Shown piece after piece: positions 34,525 through 44,108 of a stretch of DNA of 64,000 nucleotides. This DNA is from Bradyrhizobium stylosanthis (GTDB taxonomy: Bacteria; Pseudomonadota; Alphaproteobacteria; Rhizobiales; Xanthobacteraceae). Within the stretch, counting starts at the first letter, position 1. Every line of letters starts with the position of its first letter. The position numbers were made by a program, and so were the translations under genes. The notes under the pieces were generated by a model. The model was not told where the DNA came from. It did not search any database and saw only the letters and a list, made by a program, of their open reading frames with translations. The DNA is taken from positions 558,001 to 622,000 of the forward strand of contig NZ_LVEM01000005.1 of the NCBI RefSeq assembly GCF_001641335.1. Direction: 5' to 3'.

Positions 34525-35037
34525 CTAATGCCGTATCAGGCGAACCAGATCCTGTCGGAGCAGGTAGAAGGAGACCGCGAGCAGCACGACGTCCTTCATC
34601 AGGAACGGCACGTTGCCCGTCATCGCCGGGAAGCCACCGGCGGCAACGTCCCAGCCCTCCGGCATGAAGGGAATGATGGTGACGGTCGCGATGAAGGTGC
34701 CGGTCGAGCCCAGAGCGCCGAGCACGCCAAGCCGGTGGCTCCAGAAGCCCGCGAGCAGCAGCGAACCAAAGGTCCATTCAGAAACACCGAGGAAATAGCT
34801 GGCGCCGGCGTGGCCGAACACGGGATAGAGCCACCAAATCAACGGGCTGTTGCTGATGAACGGGACGAGCCGTTCGAATTCGTACGGGAACCACTTCTGG
34901 TAACCGAAGAAGAAGAACATGATCACCATGGAGGCGCGGACGACATGGTAGTCGAGATCTTCCGCGAGCAGCCCAGATCCCTGCAGGGCGCGGACGAGAG
35001 GATTTTGGGCGGTGTGGGTGTTAGCAAGCATGGTCAT
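34525..35037 (-). CDS. DUF417 (RclC/YkgB-like) membrane protein, copy 1
   Basis: A 170-residue inner-membrane protein with four predicted helices. DUF417 landmarks: RASMVIMFFFFGYQKWFPYE, FISNSPLIWWLYPVFG, YFLGVSEWTFGSLLLAGFW, GTFIATVTIIPFMPEG and the NVPFLMKDVVLLAVSFYLL end. E. coli RclC, a member, is part of the reactive-chlorine-resistance operon rclABC. It lies 45 nt downstream of the CMD-family gene and probably shares its promoter, divergent from an RclR-like regulator. Two further copies occur at 44546 and 48727; the latter is highly similar to this one. Confidence 0.88.
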   Translation of the reverse strand: MTMLANTHTAQNPLVRALQGSGLLAEDLDYHVVRASMVIMFFFFGYQKWFPYEFERLVPFISNSPLIWWLYPVFGHAGASYFLGVSEWTFGSLLLAGFWSHRLGVLGALGSTGTFIATVTIIPFMPEGWDVAAGGFPAMTGNVPFLMKDVVLLAVSFYLLRQDLVRLIRH

Positions 35038-35082
35038 GGTCGTGATCCCTGATGTGAGATGATCGACGTGGCGGCCGTCGCG

Positions 35083-35619
35083 TTAGGTAACCGCCGGGAA
35101 GTCGATCTCGGTATCGTTGATGCGGTTGAAGACGTTGGTGAACACGGTGGTGGCAAAGGCGAGGCTGATGTCGACGAGCTGTGCGTCGCTGTAGCCGGCG
35201 GCCTTGATCGCGCGGAAATCCTTGTCGCTGACGGTGCCGCTGGTGCGCGCAAGCTTGTCAACGAAAGCGACCAGCGCATCGCGCTGGTCGTCACCGGTGG
35301 GCCGGCCATCGCGGATCTGCTTCAACACCTCCGGCGCCAGGCCGACGAGCTTTCCAAGATGGCTGTGGGCGGCGACACAATAGTCACAGCCGGCAGCCTC
35401 GCTGATGACGAGCTTGATGATCTCCCTGTCGGACTTGGTCAGTCCGCCGGACGCGAGCACAGTGTCAGCGGCGAGCACGGCCTTGAGCGCAGCGGGGCCG
35501 TGGGCGGCGATGGCCGCAAAGGTGTTCGGCACGCTGCCGATCGCCTTCTTGATCTGGGCATAGACCTGGCCGGCGGGGCCGGCGTCGGCTTCGAGGTTCG
35601 GGACCGAAAGACGGGACAT
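35083..35619 (-). CDS. Carboxymuconolactone decarboxylase/AhpD-family protein
   Basis: A 178-residue helical protein with the AhpD-like redox motif EAAGCDYCVAAHSHLG near residue 85 (CxxC with the downstream His and upstream Glu), consistent with alkylhydroperoxidase activity. Other segments: SVPNTFAAIAAHGPAALKAVL, and DKLARTSGTVSDKDFRAIKAAGYSDAQLVD near 130. The start at 35619 has GGAG ahead. It is the first gene of a two-gene unit with a DUF417 gene, divergent from the AraC regulator at 35751. The pairing suggests an oxidant-response role. Confidence 0.87.
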   Translation of the reverse strand: MSRLSVPNLEADAGPAGQVYAQIKKAIGSVPNTFAAIAAHGPAALKAVLAADTVLASGGLTKSDREIIKLVISEAAGCDYCVAAHSHLGKLVGLAPEVLKQIRDGRPTGDDQRDALVAFVDKLARTSGTVSDKDFRAIKAAGYSDAQLVDISLAFATTVFTNVFNRINDTEIDFPAVT

Positions 35620-35675
35620 GATGGCACTCCGTGGTTGGGGTGGTGAACGATTGCGGAGTGACAGTACGGTCGCGG

Positions 35676-35727
35676 TATGAGACGTTAAATGCTGCATTTG
35701 CTTATATATATGCCTAATCGTCTCATA
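35676..35727. promoter_or_regulatory. Inverted repeat in the divergent promoter region (candidate operator)
   Basis: TATGAGACG (35676-35684) and CGTCTCATA (35719-35727) are perfect complements separated by 34 nt of AT-rich sequence (TTGCTTATATATATGCC). They sit in the 131-nt region between the divergent CMD-DUF417 unit and the RclR-like gene. Position, symmetry and AT-rich core fit a regulator site serving both directions; binding is untested. Confidence 0.55.
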
Positions 35728-35750
35728 TGGCATATTGAGAGGGGAATACA

Positions 35751-36746
35751 ATGGATTGGCTGAGCCGGCTGTTCGAGATGATGCCGGTGCGCGGCCGTCT
35801 GGACCTGCGCTGCTCCTACGGCGCGCCGTGGCGGATCGAGCAGGGGCCGGGCGGGGCCAACGAAATCCCGTACCACGCGGTGCTCGCGGGCTCGGCGATG
35901 CTGGACGATCCGGCGGGAGGTCGGCCACTGCTACTGGAGGCCGGCGACATTCTGCTGCTGCCGCGCAACCCCCGACACGTCATGCACGACGGCAGCGGAG
36001 CTGCGCCGCTGAAGGCCCGCAACCGCGCGTCACTCAACTTCACGATCAGTGAGAATCCCGGCTCGGACGCCCGGCTCGATCTGTTGTGCGGACATTTTTC
36101 GATCGCCCCGCCGCACGACCGACTGCTGCGCAACTATCTGCCGCCGGTGCTGATCGTGAGGATCGGCGCGCAGGCCGGAGAGCGGGATACGGCGGGGCAG
36201 CTCGCAGGCCTCGTTGCCTTGATGCGCGGCGAGACCGCAGACGATCAGCTGGGTGGCCGCGCGATGCTGAATGCGTTGTCGACGGCGATGTTCGCCCTCG
36301 TGCTGCGCTTCGCCAGCGAGACCGCACATGCGCCACGCGGGCTCCTTGCGCTCGCAGGTCACCCACGCCTGGCGCCGGTCGTCGCGGCCATGTTCAATGC
36401 GCCCGCGCGCGCATGGACGCTGCCCGAACTCGCGCAGCTCGCCAACATGTCGCGTGCGACGCTCGCGCGTCAATTCCAGGAGAAGGTCGGCCGTTCGCCG
36501 AGCGAATTGCTGACCGACATCCGCATGACGCTGGCAACGAATGAGCTGAGGAAATCCTCGCTCTCGACCGGAGCGGTGGGCGAAGCGGTCGGATATCTGT
36601 CCGAGGCGGCGTTCCAGCGGGCGTTCAAGAGCCACATGGGCATCACCCCCGCGCAATGGCGAAAGGCTGCGCAGACGCCTGCGACGATTGACGGGCTGGA
36701 GCTGACGAAGAGCGTAGAAGCGACATCGGGTGTCGAGAATGCCTAG
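35751..36746 (+). CDS. AraC-family regulator, RclR-like (cupin_6 N-domain)
   Basis: A 331-residue regulator. The N-terminal cupin-type domain opens MDWLSRLFEMMPVRGRLDLRC, and its Cys21 aligns with Cys21 of E. coli RclR as I recall that sequence. LLEAGDILLLPRNPRHVM matches RclR's LRPGNVVLLPQNSAH, and Cys113 in DLLCGHFSI aligns with the RclR Cys89 region. Both RclR cysteines are required for hypochlorite sensing. The C-terminal helix-turn-helix has WTLPELAQLANMSRATLARQF and VGEAVGYLSEAAFQRAFKSHMGITP. It is divergent from the AhpD-like and RclC-like genes, the arrangement expected for a local activator. A good GAGAGGGG site precedes the ATG. Confidence 0.85.
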   Translation: MDWLSRLFEMMPVRGRLDLRCSYGAPWRIEQGPGGANEIPYHAVLAGSAMLDDPAGGRPLLLEAGDILLLPRNPRHVMHDGSGAAPLKARNRASLNFTISENPGSDARLDLLCGHFSIAPPHDRLLRNYLPPVLIVRIGAQAGERDTAGQLAGLVALMRGETADDQLGGRAMLNALSTAMFALVLRFASETAHAPRGLLALAGHPRLAPVVAAMFNAPARAWTLPELAQLANMSRATLARQFQEKVGRSPSELLTDIRMTLATNELRKSSLSTGAVGEAVGYLSEAAFQRAFKSHMGITPAQWRKAAQTPATIDGLELTKSVEATSGVENA

Positions 36747-36775
36747 GCAGGCGAGCGTGAGGTGGCCGGGCTACC

Positions 36776-37093
36776 TCAGCATCCGCGGCAGATGATGAGC
36801 TTGCGATCCAGCATCTGATCGCGCTGCTGCTGCTCACGCTCCCAGGCCGACAGGGAGTCCGATTGAGGCGCGTCGGCCCGGCTCGGCTGACGGTGACCGA
36901 CCGGAGCGAGCCAGGGCCGGTGCGATGTCGGCTCGGCCGAGGCGAGACGCTCGGCGGCCCGCGACGGCAGATTGGACAGGGCGTCGAGAGAGGTGCTCCG
37001 GTCGAAGGCATGTGCGGGCGACAGCAGACCGATCAGGAGAAGGCCTGCAAAAGCGGAGCGGATCGAGCGTGTCTGGCTCGAACGATGGGACAT
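36776..37093 (-). CDS. Small exported protein with C-terminal KLIICRGC signature
   Basis: A 105-residue preprotein: signal peptide IRSAFAGLLLIGLLSPAHA, then a Ser/Ala/Arg-rich middle and a charged end EREQQQRDQMLDRKLIICRGC. The last ten residues nearly match those of the otherwise unlike protein at 47729 (DKKLKICRGC). GGGAGC precedes the ATG at 37093. No family recognised. It converges on the RclR-like gene with 29 nt between. The conserved end, with its two cysteines, is likely the functional part (metal or redox binding is possible, not shown). Confidence 0.65.
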   Translation of the reverse strand: MSHRSSQTRSIRSAFAGLLLIGLLSPAHAFDRSTSLDALSNLPSRAAERLASAEPTSHRPWLAPVGHRQPSRADAPQSDSLSAWEREQQQRDQMLDRKLIICRGC

Positions 37094-37204
37094 TGTGGCG
37101 CTCCCGTAGTGGAGGCTCGGGATGAGCGGCTCCGTTGAGGGCCACAATAGTCGTGGACGCGAAAGGCTGAATGCTGCGCGATCTCGGAGATATGCTCGTT
37201 CGTC

Positions 37205-38125
37205 TCACGAGCGTCGATGGAGGGGACTGGTTGCAGCTTCAGCGGGCCGACCACCAGGCGTTGGCTCGGGGACCACCTCGGCGATGTCAAGATTGCGATC
37301 GGGGCCGTGTGGAACCACCAATTGGCCGGATTCGAGACGCAGCTGCGTGCCATCGAGATGGACCGTCACGATATCCGGCTCGAACGATAAAAAATCGGAG
37401 ATGCGGCGGACTTCGGGATAGGCGTCGGGATACGACCATGCCCCCTGGCGCGCGTCTCCGATGGAGTAGTAGCTGCAGAGGCCCTTGTACGGGCAGAAGG
37501 TCTGGAGCGTGACCGGAGTGAGCGCAGACTCATCGATGTCGGCACGCGGAACGTACCAACGGGGTGCAAAGCCGGACTCGTAAAGGACCAGCGGCCGCTT
37601 TGTATCGGCGATGACCCGGTTCTGGTGGTTGACCACGAGGTTACGAGAGGACTGGCGGATGTCGATGCGGTGATAGGGATCGGCGGCATGGCCCACGATG
37701 CGTTCGTCTTCCTCGTAGAAGGCATCCATGGCCCGCCAGGCGAACGCGATCAGACTCTGCAAATCGCCTGCATGGGCGGGCAGGCTGGTGTGCCGCCATG
37801 CTCCTCGCGCCGCGATATGTTGCTCGTCGACCCGAACGCTGTACCAGGACGTCGGCCCAAGATCTGCGTGTTGCGTGATGTGCTCGGTCGGTTCCAGCAC
37901 ACGTGGGGAAACATCGGCCTCCGGGAAATAGGCCACGGGATAACGGCCCGGTTCGAAAAGCAGTAGCACCCGCTCGCTATCGGCGATCCAGCTTCCCCCA
38001 AAGCGCACGCGGAGGCGGCGGCGTAACGGTTCGACGTACAAGAGGCGCTTAGGCAGCGGCTCGGGGACGAGAAAGCGGCCGATTGCTCCCGTTGAAAGCG
38101 GGCCTTGTTGCCAGGACAGTCCCAA
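37205..38125 (-). CDS. Tandem DUF427 domain protein
   Basis: A 306-residue protein holding two DUF427 units. The first (~35-130) has LRVRFGGSWIADSERVLLLFEPGRYPVAYFPEADV. The second (~160-265) has NLVVNHQNRVIADTKRPLVLYESG, PRWYVPRADIDESALT and TFCPYKGLCSYYS. DUF427 is a small beta-rich fold of uncertain activity. It begins with TTG, preceded by GGAGAG at good spacing. It is on the same strand as, and 161 nt downstream of, the giant kinase gene. Cotranscription is possible. Confidence 0.82.
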   Translation of the reverse strand: MGLSWQQGPLSTGAIGRFLVPEPLPKRLLYVEPLRRRLRVRFGGSWIADSERVLLLFEPGRYPVAYFPEADVSPRVLEPTEHITQHADLGPTSWYSVRVDEQHIAARGAWRHTSLPAHAGDLQSLIAFAWRAMDAFYEEDERIVGHAADPYHRIDIRQSSRNLVVNHQNRVIADTKRPLVLYESGFAPRWYVPRADIDESALTPVTLQTFCPYKGLCSYYSIGDARQGAWSYPDAYPEVRRISDFLSFEPDIVTVHLDGTQLRLESGQLVVPHGPDRNLDIAEVVPEPTPGGRPAEAATSPLHRRS

Positions 38126-38286
38126 CTGATCTCTCCGTGCAGCGCACCGTCGGTCGGCGGCGGACCTGTTCCGGCCCGCGCTTGGCTTCGCCGGCGCGAT
38201 CCTATGGCCATATTTCGTTCGCGGCCCGGCCCTGGTTACAGGTCATCCCACCAATTTTGCGGTTTGATGACGCCAGCCGAGATGCT

Positions 38287-41200
38287 TCAGCCAACCGCAA
38301 AGCCGTCATCGATCGGCACGGTGAACTGGAAGATGGCTCCGCGCGGTTCGTTTGCAGTCGCCCACAGTCTGCCGCCATGCGCCACGATGATCGAGCGGCA
38401 TATCGATAGTCCGACACCGAGGCCGCCCGATTTGGTCGTGTAGAAGGGTTCGAACAGCCGCGCTTGGCCCTCCGCAGACAAGCCCGGTCCCGAATCCGTG
38501 ATCGATACGCGTATGCTCTCGGGATCTGCTCTCGTGGTCTGGATCAATAGCTCGCGCTTGCCCTCCGTTGTCTCGCTCATGGCCTCGATGGCATTCAGGA
38601 TCAGGTTGAGCATGACCTGCTGCAGCTCGACACGATCGCCGATGACCTTGGGCAGACGATCGGCGAACACCGTCCGGATCGCGACATCGTTCCGCGCCGC
38701 TTCAGCTTGCGTGAGTTCAATGACCTGACCGATGACGTTGTTGATCGACAGGGAATCCCGTTTGGGTGGTGATTTCTTGACCAGATCCCGGATTCGCCCA
38801 ATGACCTCGCTGGAGCGGATGCCGTTCTCGATGGTGCGTGTCAGCGCCCTGCGTGTCTGCGCCAGCGCCGGCGGTTGGTGATCGAGCCAGCTCAAGGCCG
38901 CTTGCGCGCTGGCGATGACGGCGGTGTTCGGCTGATTGACCTCGTGGGCGATCGACGCCGTCAGTTGCCCCATCACCGCCACGCGGTTGGCGTGGGCCAG
39001 CTCCATCTGAGCCTCGCGGTAACGCTGCTCGTTCTCGCGTGCCTCGGTTTCGGCACGTTTGCGCTCGCTGAGATCCAGCACGAAGGCGACGCCTTGCTCT
39101 TGCTCGTCGTCGAACAAGGCTCCACCGGTCAGCACCGGCACCCGGCTGCCGTCCTTGCGGAAGAACGCCTTTTCGAACGGGTGGACAACCCGCGTCGCCT
39201 TCAATTCGGCCCGGGCGCGGGCGGTGCGCTCCTGCCATTCGGGCGGCGTCAGATCTGCCCAGCGCAACCGGCCTGCGGCGAGATCCTCGCGATCATATCC
39301 CACGGTCTTCAGGAACGCGTCATTGGCATCGAGAATGTCGGGTGTGTGATCGAAGATGAAGATCCCGATGATATTGGCCTCGACCAGCCGGCGGATCCTC
39401 GACTCCCGCTCCTGAAGCTCCCGGTACAGACGGGCATTGTCGAGCGAGGTCGCAGCCTCGGATGCGAGAAATTTGAGGATCGCGCTCCGGGCGGGTGTGA
39501 AGACGCGCGAGGCGAGATTGTTCTCGAGATACAGAAATGCCACCGCCCTGCCTTGCTTGACGAGTGGCACGCACAAGGCTGATCGGACGTGCTTCTTCTG
39601 GATGTATTCGTCGCTGCCGAACGCGCTGCTCGTCGAGGCATCGTCGAGCACGACGCTTTCCTGGGTGCGAGCCGTGTAAAGTACGATCGACATCGGCACT
39701 TCAGCGGCGGAGATCGGTGAATCGGCGAGATCGAGGGCGACCGAACCGTCGCCAGTCACCGCGTCCGCCCGAATTCTCAACTCCGAACCCCTCGGTAAGA
39801 TCAGCACGCCGCGCTCCGCACCCGCATGCTCGATGGCCGAGCGAAGCAGGGTCTCCGTGAGCTTCTCCAGCACGATCTCGCCTGAAACAGCCTCCGACAC
39901 CTTGAGAACCGTCGCTAGGTCCAACTGCTCGACGGGTGCTCCGATCGTCCCTGCGGCGCTGAGCGCGGATCCTCGCTCCCGCAGGCCCGGGTAAAGTTCC
40001 TCGAGCTGGCTCACCTTCGCCTCGGCGCCCCAGCGCGCGTAGCAGTCGCGCGCTTTCATCAGGTAGGAAAGTACGACCGTTCGAATGCCGCGCGCATCGT
40101 AGAACCGCGCTGCGCGCTCAGCAGCGATCGCCTCAATCTGCACAAATCCGGATTCTTGGGCCAATCGGATCGATTCTTCGTACAGCTGTTCCGCCTCGAG
40201 TTCACGACCCTCGACACGCGCAAGTTCGGCCGTGATGAGCTTCTGTCGGGCGGCGAAGTTCGCTGGGCAGCGGTTCGACCAGACTGTGAGCTTGCGATGG
40301 TGCTCGCGGAGGTCGACGAGGCGTCGCTCGCGATCTTCGGGCCGTGATGTGTGATAAGCTCCGGCATGAGCGAGCGCCGTGTAGAACCGGTATTCGGCAA
40401 AGTCCGAGTAAGCGCGGACGCACCATGAGAGCTCTTCGGCGCGTTCGGCGAGAGCGATCGCGACGTCGTCACGTCCGGCCAGGGCCTCGATCTGAACTTG
40501 CATGGCATAGTAGGAAAAGGTGCTGAGCGGTTCACTCGCGTCTGAGGGTTGCAGCGCCCCCGCGCGCTCGAAGCCATTCCTCTCATCGCGCCCCATCAGG
40601 CTCAGCGCCAGATGTCGTTGCTTGACCAGGCTCTCCGAAGCCAGCCGGACGCCCAAACCCTCGGCGAATGCCAGGGCCCGCTCGGCGTTCGAGCAGACAT
40701 CCATGAGCGAATCGCCGCAGAACAGATCCACCGATATCAGTCCACGATGCGAATACGCCGCGAAAGCCAGATCTCCGGTCGTCAAACAGATTGCCAGGGC
40801 GCGCTGAATGAATGGCCGTCCCGATCGGATCGGGCGAATCCATGGGGTCACGTGGAGGCCGAATACCAGAAGTGCACGGCCGCTCAATCCTAATTGCGGG
40901 TGCCTGTCAGCAAGGGCTGCGCCAAATTGTGACAGTCGGAATCCGAGTTCGGCATCGGTTGAGTCACTCGCAAGGACGCCGAATATCGCGGTCAGCGGAT
41001 AGCACGCTTCAGGGCTGATCCCGTGCTCGATCGTCAGCCGAGTGGCCTCTACAAGCATGATGTCGGACAGGTTGCGATCGGTCAGAAACGCAGGTGTGAC
41101 GAGATCGGCCAAGACGCACATCGTCGCTCGATGATTCGGATCGGTCATCGGCGGCAGCGCATGAAGCTGGGCGTCGGACAGTTTTTCGGCCAAACTCCGC

Positions 41201-43806
41201 AGGCGTCGCCGATCTTGATCCACCTCGTTTCGGTCGGGATGAGGGGGCCAGTCGATCCCGATCTTGTGCAGGAACGCGAGGCAGACGTCGACCGCCGGCT
41301 CGGGCTGTCCCGCAGCAGCGTACAGCTGCGCCTGAAGTCTGGCGACCTCGGCGCTCGCCTGAATGTCTGAACAGCTCTGCGACAGGATCGTCAATTCCGC
41401 TTCCGCCGTATTCAGCTCGCCGAGCAGGAATTTGCATTCGGCGTGGAGCAGGCCGATCGCGAAGGCGTCATCGCCGCACAGCGGATGTCCTTCCTCTCCG
41501 AGCAGTGCGCGTGCAGTTTCAAGATAGGTCGTTGCCGCATGGTAAGCCGTTGCATCTCGCGCGCGTCGGCCCGCAGCGAGATTGACGGCAATGACCTGGT
41601 TGCGTTCGGTGCCTGTTGCCAAAGCGGCGATGCCGCGGTTGAGTTGGTTGGCAACGATATAGACGCGCTCGTTGGTTTCGTTAGGCGTCAGCTGTGCTGC
41701 CAAGGCCATACCGATCCGAAGGTGCAAGGCCGTTCGCCTGTTCTGGTCCCGTTGAAGCGCATAAGCGGCTTCTTGCACGCGATCGTGCACGAACGCGTAA
41801 GAGTTCTTGAGGCGTCGAATTAATTCAAAACGCGTGGCGTCTCGCAAATCCGCGTGCAGCGTCTGTTCCGAAGTTCCGTGCACGAGGCAGAGCACTGCGA
41901 TCTCGGCGCTGTTGCCCAGGCAGGCCAGCTCCAGCAGGGCCTGACGTGTCTCGTCGCGCAGACCGCTCAGCTTGCCGACCATGAGATCCGCGACGTTTTC
42001 GGCGTAGCTTTTTTCCTTGATGCGTTCGAGATCCCAGCGCCACTGTCGCTTGTCATGATCGAAGGTCAGCAGTTCCTCTTCGGCCAGCGCCCGCAGAAAC
42101 TGCGTGAGAAAGAACGGATTCCCGTTCGTCTTCTCGTATATCAGCTGCGCCATGGGCATGGCGTATGTCGGCTCGCAGTGAAGTGCATCCGCGGTGAACT
42201 CCAGGACGGCGTCTCGGGTGAGGGGGGCCAGGTCGATCTCCCGCACCCGCTTGCGGGACGTTCGAATTTCGACGAGTCGTTGCGCCAGCAGATGTTTGAC
42301 GTCGACATCGTTGCGTCGGTAGGCGACGATGAGAAGCAGATTTTGCAGGTCGGATCTGTTCAGAAGAAACTCGATCAGATCCAAAGTGGCCAGGTCGAGC
42401 CACTGCAGGTCGTCGAGGAAGAGCACGAGGGGATGGTGAGGCTTGGCGAAGATGTCAATGAAGCGTCGAACGACGAGCTGGAAGCGTCGCTGTGCGTCTT
42501 GCGGGGGAGCCTCCGGGACGGGTGGTTGATCCCCGATCACCAGCCGCAGTTCCGGTACGAGATCCACCATCAGCTGACCGAGATGGCCCAACGCGTCGTG
42601 CAGTGCGCTGCGCCAGGGCGCCAAGTCGGCATCGCTCTTGGCGAGGAGGCTTCGGATAAGGCCTTGAAACGCATGCGCGAGCGTTGCGTAAGGCATGTCG
42701 CGCTTGTGCTGATCGAACTTGCCGGAGGCGAAGAAGCCTCCCAACGGGACCAAGGCCTTGTGCATTTCGTCGACGAAAGCGGACTTGCCGATACCGGAGG
42801 GGCCGGACACCAGGATCAACTCGGGCGTGCCGCTCCGGGTGACGCGATCGAACGAGGTGAGCAACGCCTCGATCTCGTGCTCCCTGCCGTAGAGCCGTTC
42901 GGGAATCAGCAGGCGGTCCGGTATATCGGTTTGCGCCAGAACGAAATCATCGATCCGTCCCTGCGCTTCCCATTGGGCGAGTGACCGTTCGAGGTCGCTC
43001 TTGAGACCGGCGGCGGTCTGGTAGCGGTCCTCGGCCGTCTTGGCGAGGAGCTTCATGATGATCCCCGACACGGCGCGAGGCACGCCATTGCCTCGTTCGG
43101 CGGGCGGAACGGCTCGTCTGGCGATGTGGCTGTGCACCCACTCCATCGGACTGGACGCGGTGAACGGCAGTTCGCCCGTCAGCATTTGGTAGAACGTCAC
43201 GCCGATTGCGTACAGATCGCTGCGGGAATCGACGGACCGGTTCATGCGGCCGGTCTGCTCGGGCGCCATGTAGGCCAGCGTGCCCGCCATGGTCTCCGGT
43301 GGTTCGAACTGCTGTCGCTCGCGTGGCAGGCGAGATGCGAGGCCAAATCCGGTGATCCTGACGTCGTCTGCCCCGGTCACCAGAAGGTTGGCCGGCTTCA
43401 AATCCTTGTGGACCAGGCCCTGCCGATGCAGCTGGTCGACGGCGGTGGTGATGCCGAGAGCCAATCGTAGAAAGAGGGTCAGCTTCATCGGCGCACCGAG
43501 CAACTGCTCGAGCGGCTCGCTGCCGGGATCTTCCAAAACAAGCAAAGTTCGACCACCGTCGCGGATCAGCTCCAGCGGCCGCACGGCCCAGGTCCCATCG
43601 AACTCGTCGCGCAAGGCGTATTCATGGGCGAGCCGGTCGAGGACCGCGGCCGGCGGATGCTCCGCAGCAGCTCTAACGATCAAGACACTGTCGAAGCTGC
43701 CGTCGGCGCCCCGACGCCTTTCGCGGCAAAAGACGCGCTCCCCGTCGTCCCATAAGAATTCGAGACCAGAACCCCCGGGCGTGGGGATCGGCGAAGATAC
43801 ATTCAT
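38287..43806 (-). CDS. Trifunctional Ser/Thr kinase-ATPase-sensor histidine kinase
   Basis: A 1839-residue cytosolic signalling protein. Approximate order: Ser/Thr kinase-like domain 20-280 (GLVHKDLKPANLLV; the DFG position reads ITGFGLAS, as in many members of this class; TLAYMAPEQTGRMNRSVDSRSDLYAIGVTFY); AAA/ATPase module from ~310 (SGPSGIGKSAFVDEMHK; FLDDLQWLD); a long helical TPR-like middle; GAF from ~1295; PAS ~1450 (IIGIFIFDHTPDILDAND); HisKA with SIAHEVNQPNTAV and HATPase to the end (NLILNAIEAM; DSGPGLS; GGLGVGLSIC). GGAGG precedes the ATG at 43806; an upstream ATG at 43875 is also plausible. Such proteins often act with nearby response regulators; FixJ-type and receiver-only regulators lie within 8 kb. 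The trigger is unknown. Confidence 0.88.
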   Translation of the reverse strand: MNVSSPIPTPGGSGLEFLWDDGERVFCRERRRGADGSFDSVLIVRAAAEHPPAAVLDRLAHEYALRDEFDGTWAVRPLELIRDGGRTLLVLEDPGSEPLEQLLGAPMKLTLFLRLALGITTAVDQLHRQGLVHKDLKPANLLVTGADDVRITGFGLASRLPRERQQFEPPETMAGTLAYMAPEQTGRMNRSVDSRSDLYAIGVTFYQMLTGELPFTASSPMEWVHSHIARRAVPPAERGNGVPRAVSGIIMKLLAKTAEDRYQTAAGLKSDLERSLAQWEAQGRIDDFVLAQTDIPDRLLIPERLYGREHEIEALLTSFDRVTRSGTPELILVSGPSGIGKSAFVDEMHKALVPLGGFFASGKFDQHKRDMPYATLAHAFQGLIRSLLAKSDADLAPWRSALHDALGHLGQLMVDLVPELRLVIGDQPPVPEAPPQDAQRRFQLVVRRFIDIFAKPHHPLVLFLDDLQWLDLATLDLIEFLLNRSDLQNLLLIVAYRRNDVDVKHLLAQRLVEIRTSRKRVREIDLAPLTRDAVLEFTADALHCEPTYAMPMAQLIYEKTNGNPFFLTQFLRALAEEELLTFDHDKRQWRWDLERIKEKSYAENVADLMVGKLSGLRDETRQALLELACLGNSAEIAVLCLVHGTSEQTLHADLRDATRFELIRRLKNSYAFVHDRVQEAAYALQRDQNRRTALHLRIGMALAAQLTPNETNERVYIVANQLNRGIAALATGTERNQVIAVNLAAGRRARDATAYHAATTYLETARALLGEEGHPLCGDDAFAIGLLHAECKFLLGELNTAEAELTILSQSCSDIQASAEVARLQAQLYAAAGQPEPAVDVCLAFLHKIGIDWPPHPDRNEVDQDRRRLRSLAEKLSDAQLHALPPMTDPNHRATMCVLADLVTPAFLTDRNLSDIMLVEATRLTIEHGISPEACYPLTAIFGVLASDSTDAELGFRLSQFGAALADRHPQLGLSGRALLVFGLHVTPWIRPIRSGRPFIQRALAICLTTGDLAFAAYSHRGLISVDLFCGDSLMDVCSNAERALAFAEGLGVRLASESLVKQRHLALSLMGRDERNGFERAGALQPSDASEPLSTFSYYAMQVQIEALAGRDDVAIALAERAEELSWCVRAYSDFAEYRFYTALAHAGAYHTSRPEDRERRLVDLREHHRKLTVWSNRCPANFAARQKLITAELARVEGRELEAEQLYEESIRLAQESGFVQIEAIAAERAARFYDARGIRTVVLSYLMKARDCYARWGAEAKVSQLEELYPGLRERGSALSAAGTIGAPVEQLDLATVLKVSEAVSGEIVLEKLTETLLRSAIEHAGAERGVLILPRGSELRIRADAVTGDGSVALDLADSPISAAEVPMSIVLYTARTQESVVLDDASTSSAFGSDEYIQKKHVRSALCVPLVKQGRAVAFLYLENNLASRVFTPARSAILKFLASEAATSLDNARLYRELQERESRIRRLVEANIIGIFIFDHTPDILDANDAFLKTVGYDREDLAAGRLRWADLTPPEWQERTARARAELKATRVVHPFEKAFFRKDGSRVPVLTGGALFDDEQEQGVAFVLDLSERKRAETEARENEQRYREAQMELAHANRVAVMGQLTASIAHEVNQPNTAVIASAQAALSWLDHQPPALAQTRRALTRTIENGIRSSEVIGRIRDLVKKSPPKRDSLSINNVIGQVIELTQAEAARNDVAIRTVFADRLPKVIGDRVELQQVMLNLILNAIEAMSETTEGKRELLIQTTRADPESIRVSITDSGPGLSAEGQARLFEPFYTTKSGGLGVGLSICRSIIVAHGGRLWATANEPRGAIFQFTVPIDDGFAVG

Positions 43807-44108
43807 CTGCCGGCCTCCGGACCTGCCCGGCTGCTTCGTGGAGAAGGTGCGCCAAGCGTCCAATCGCCCCCTCATCACCTTACCCCTCGGAAAAGTCCCC
43901 CACAACGGCACGCATCAGAGCGGATCCATCAGCTTCACTCTGCTCCCTCCTCTGGCCTTCAGTATTCGGGGACGCCGCCACAAAGGTTACAGGCAGATTC
44001 CGTATTTGATCGGGAACTCTAAATGTCGGTAACTCTCCCATGGGCCGCGGACTCCCGGGCTGCGGCCTTTTTGGCTCGCATTGTAACCAATTCACACCCG
44101 TCTCGACG

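Noticed and set aside
41854..42984. A 376-codon plus-strand frame opposite the giant kinase
   Set aside because: Antisense shadow of the ATPase-containing part of the kinase gene.
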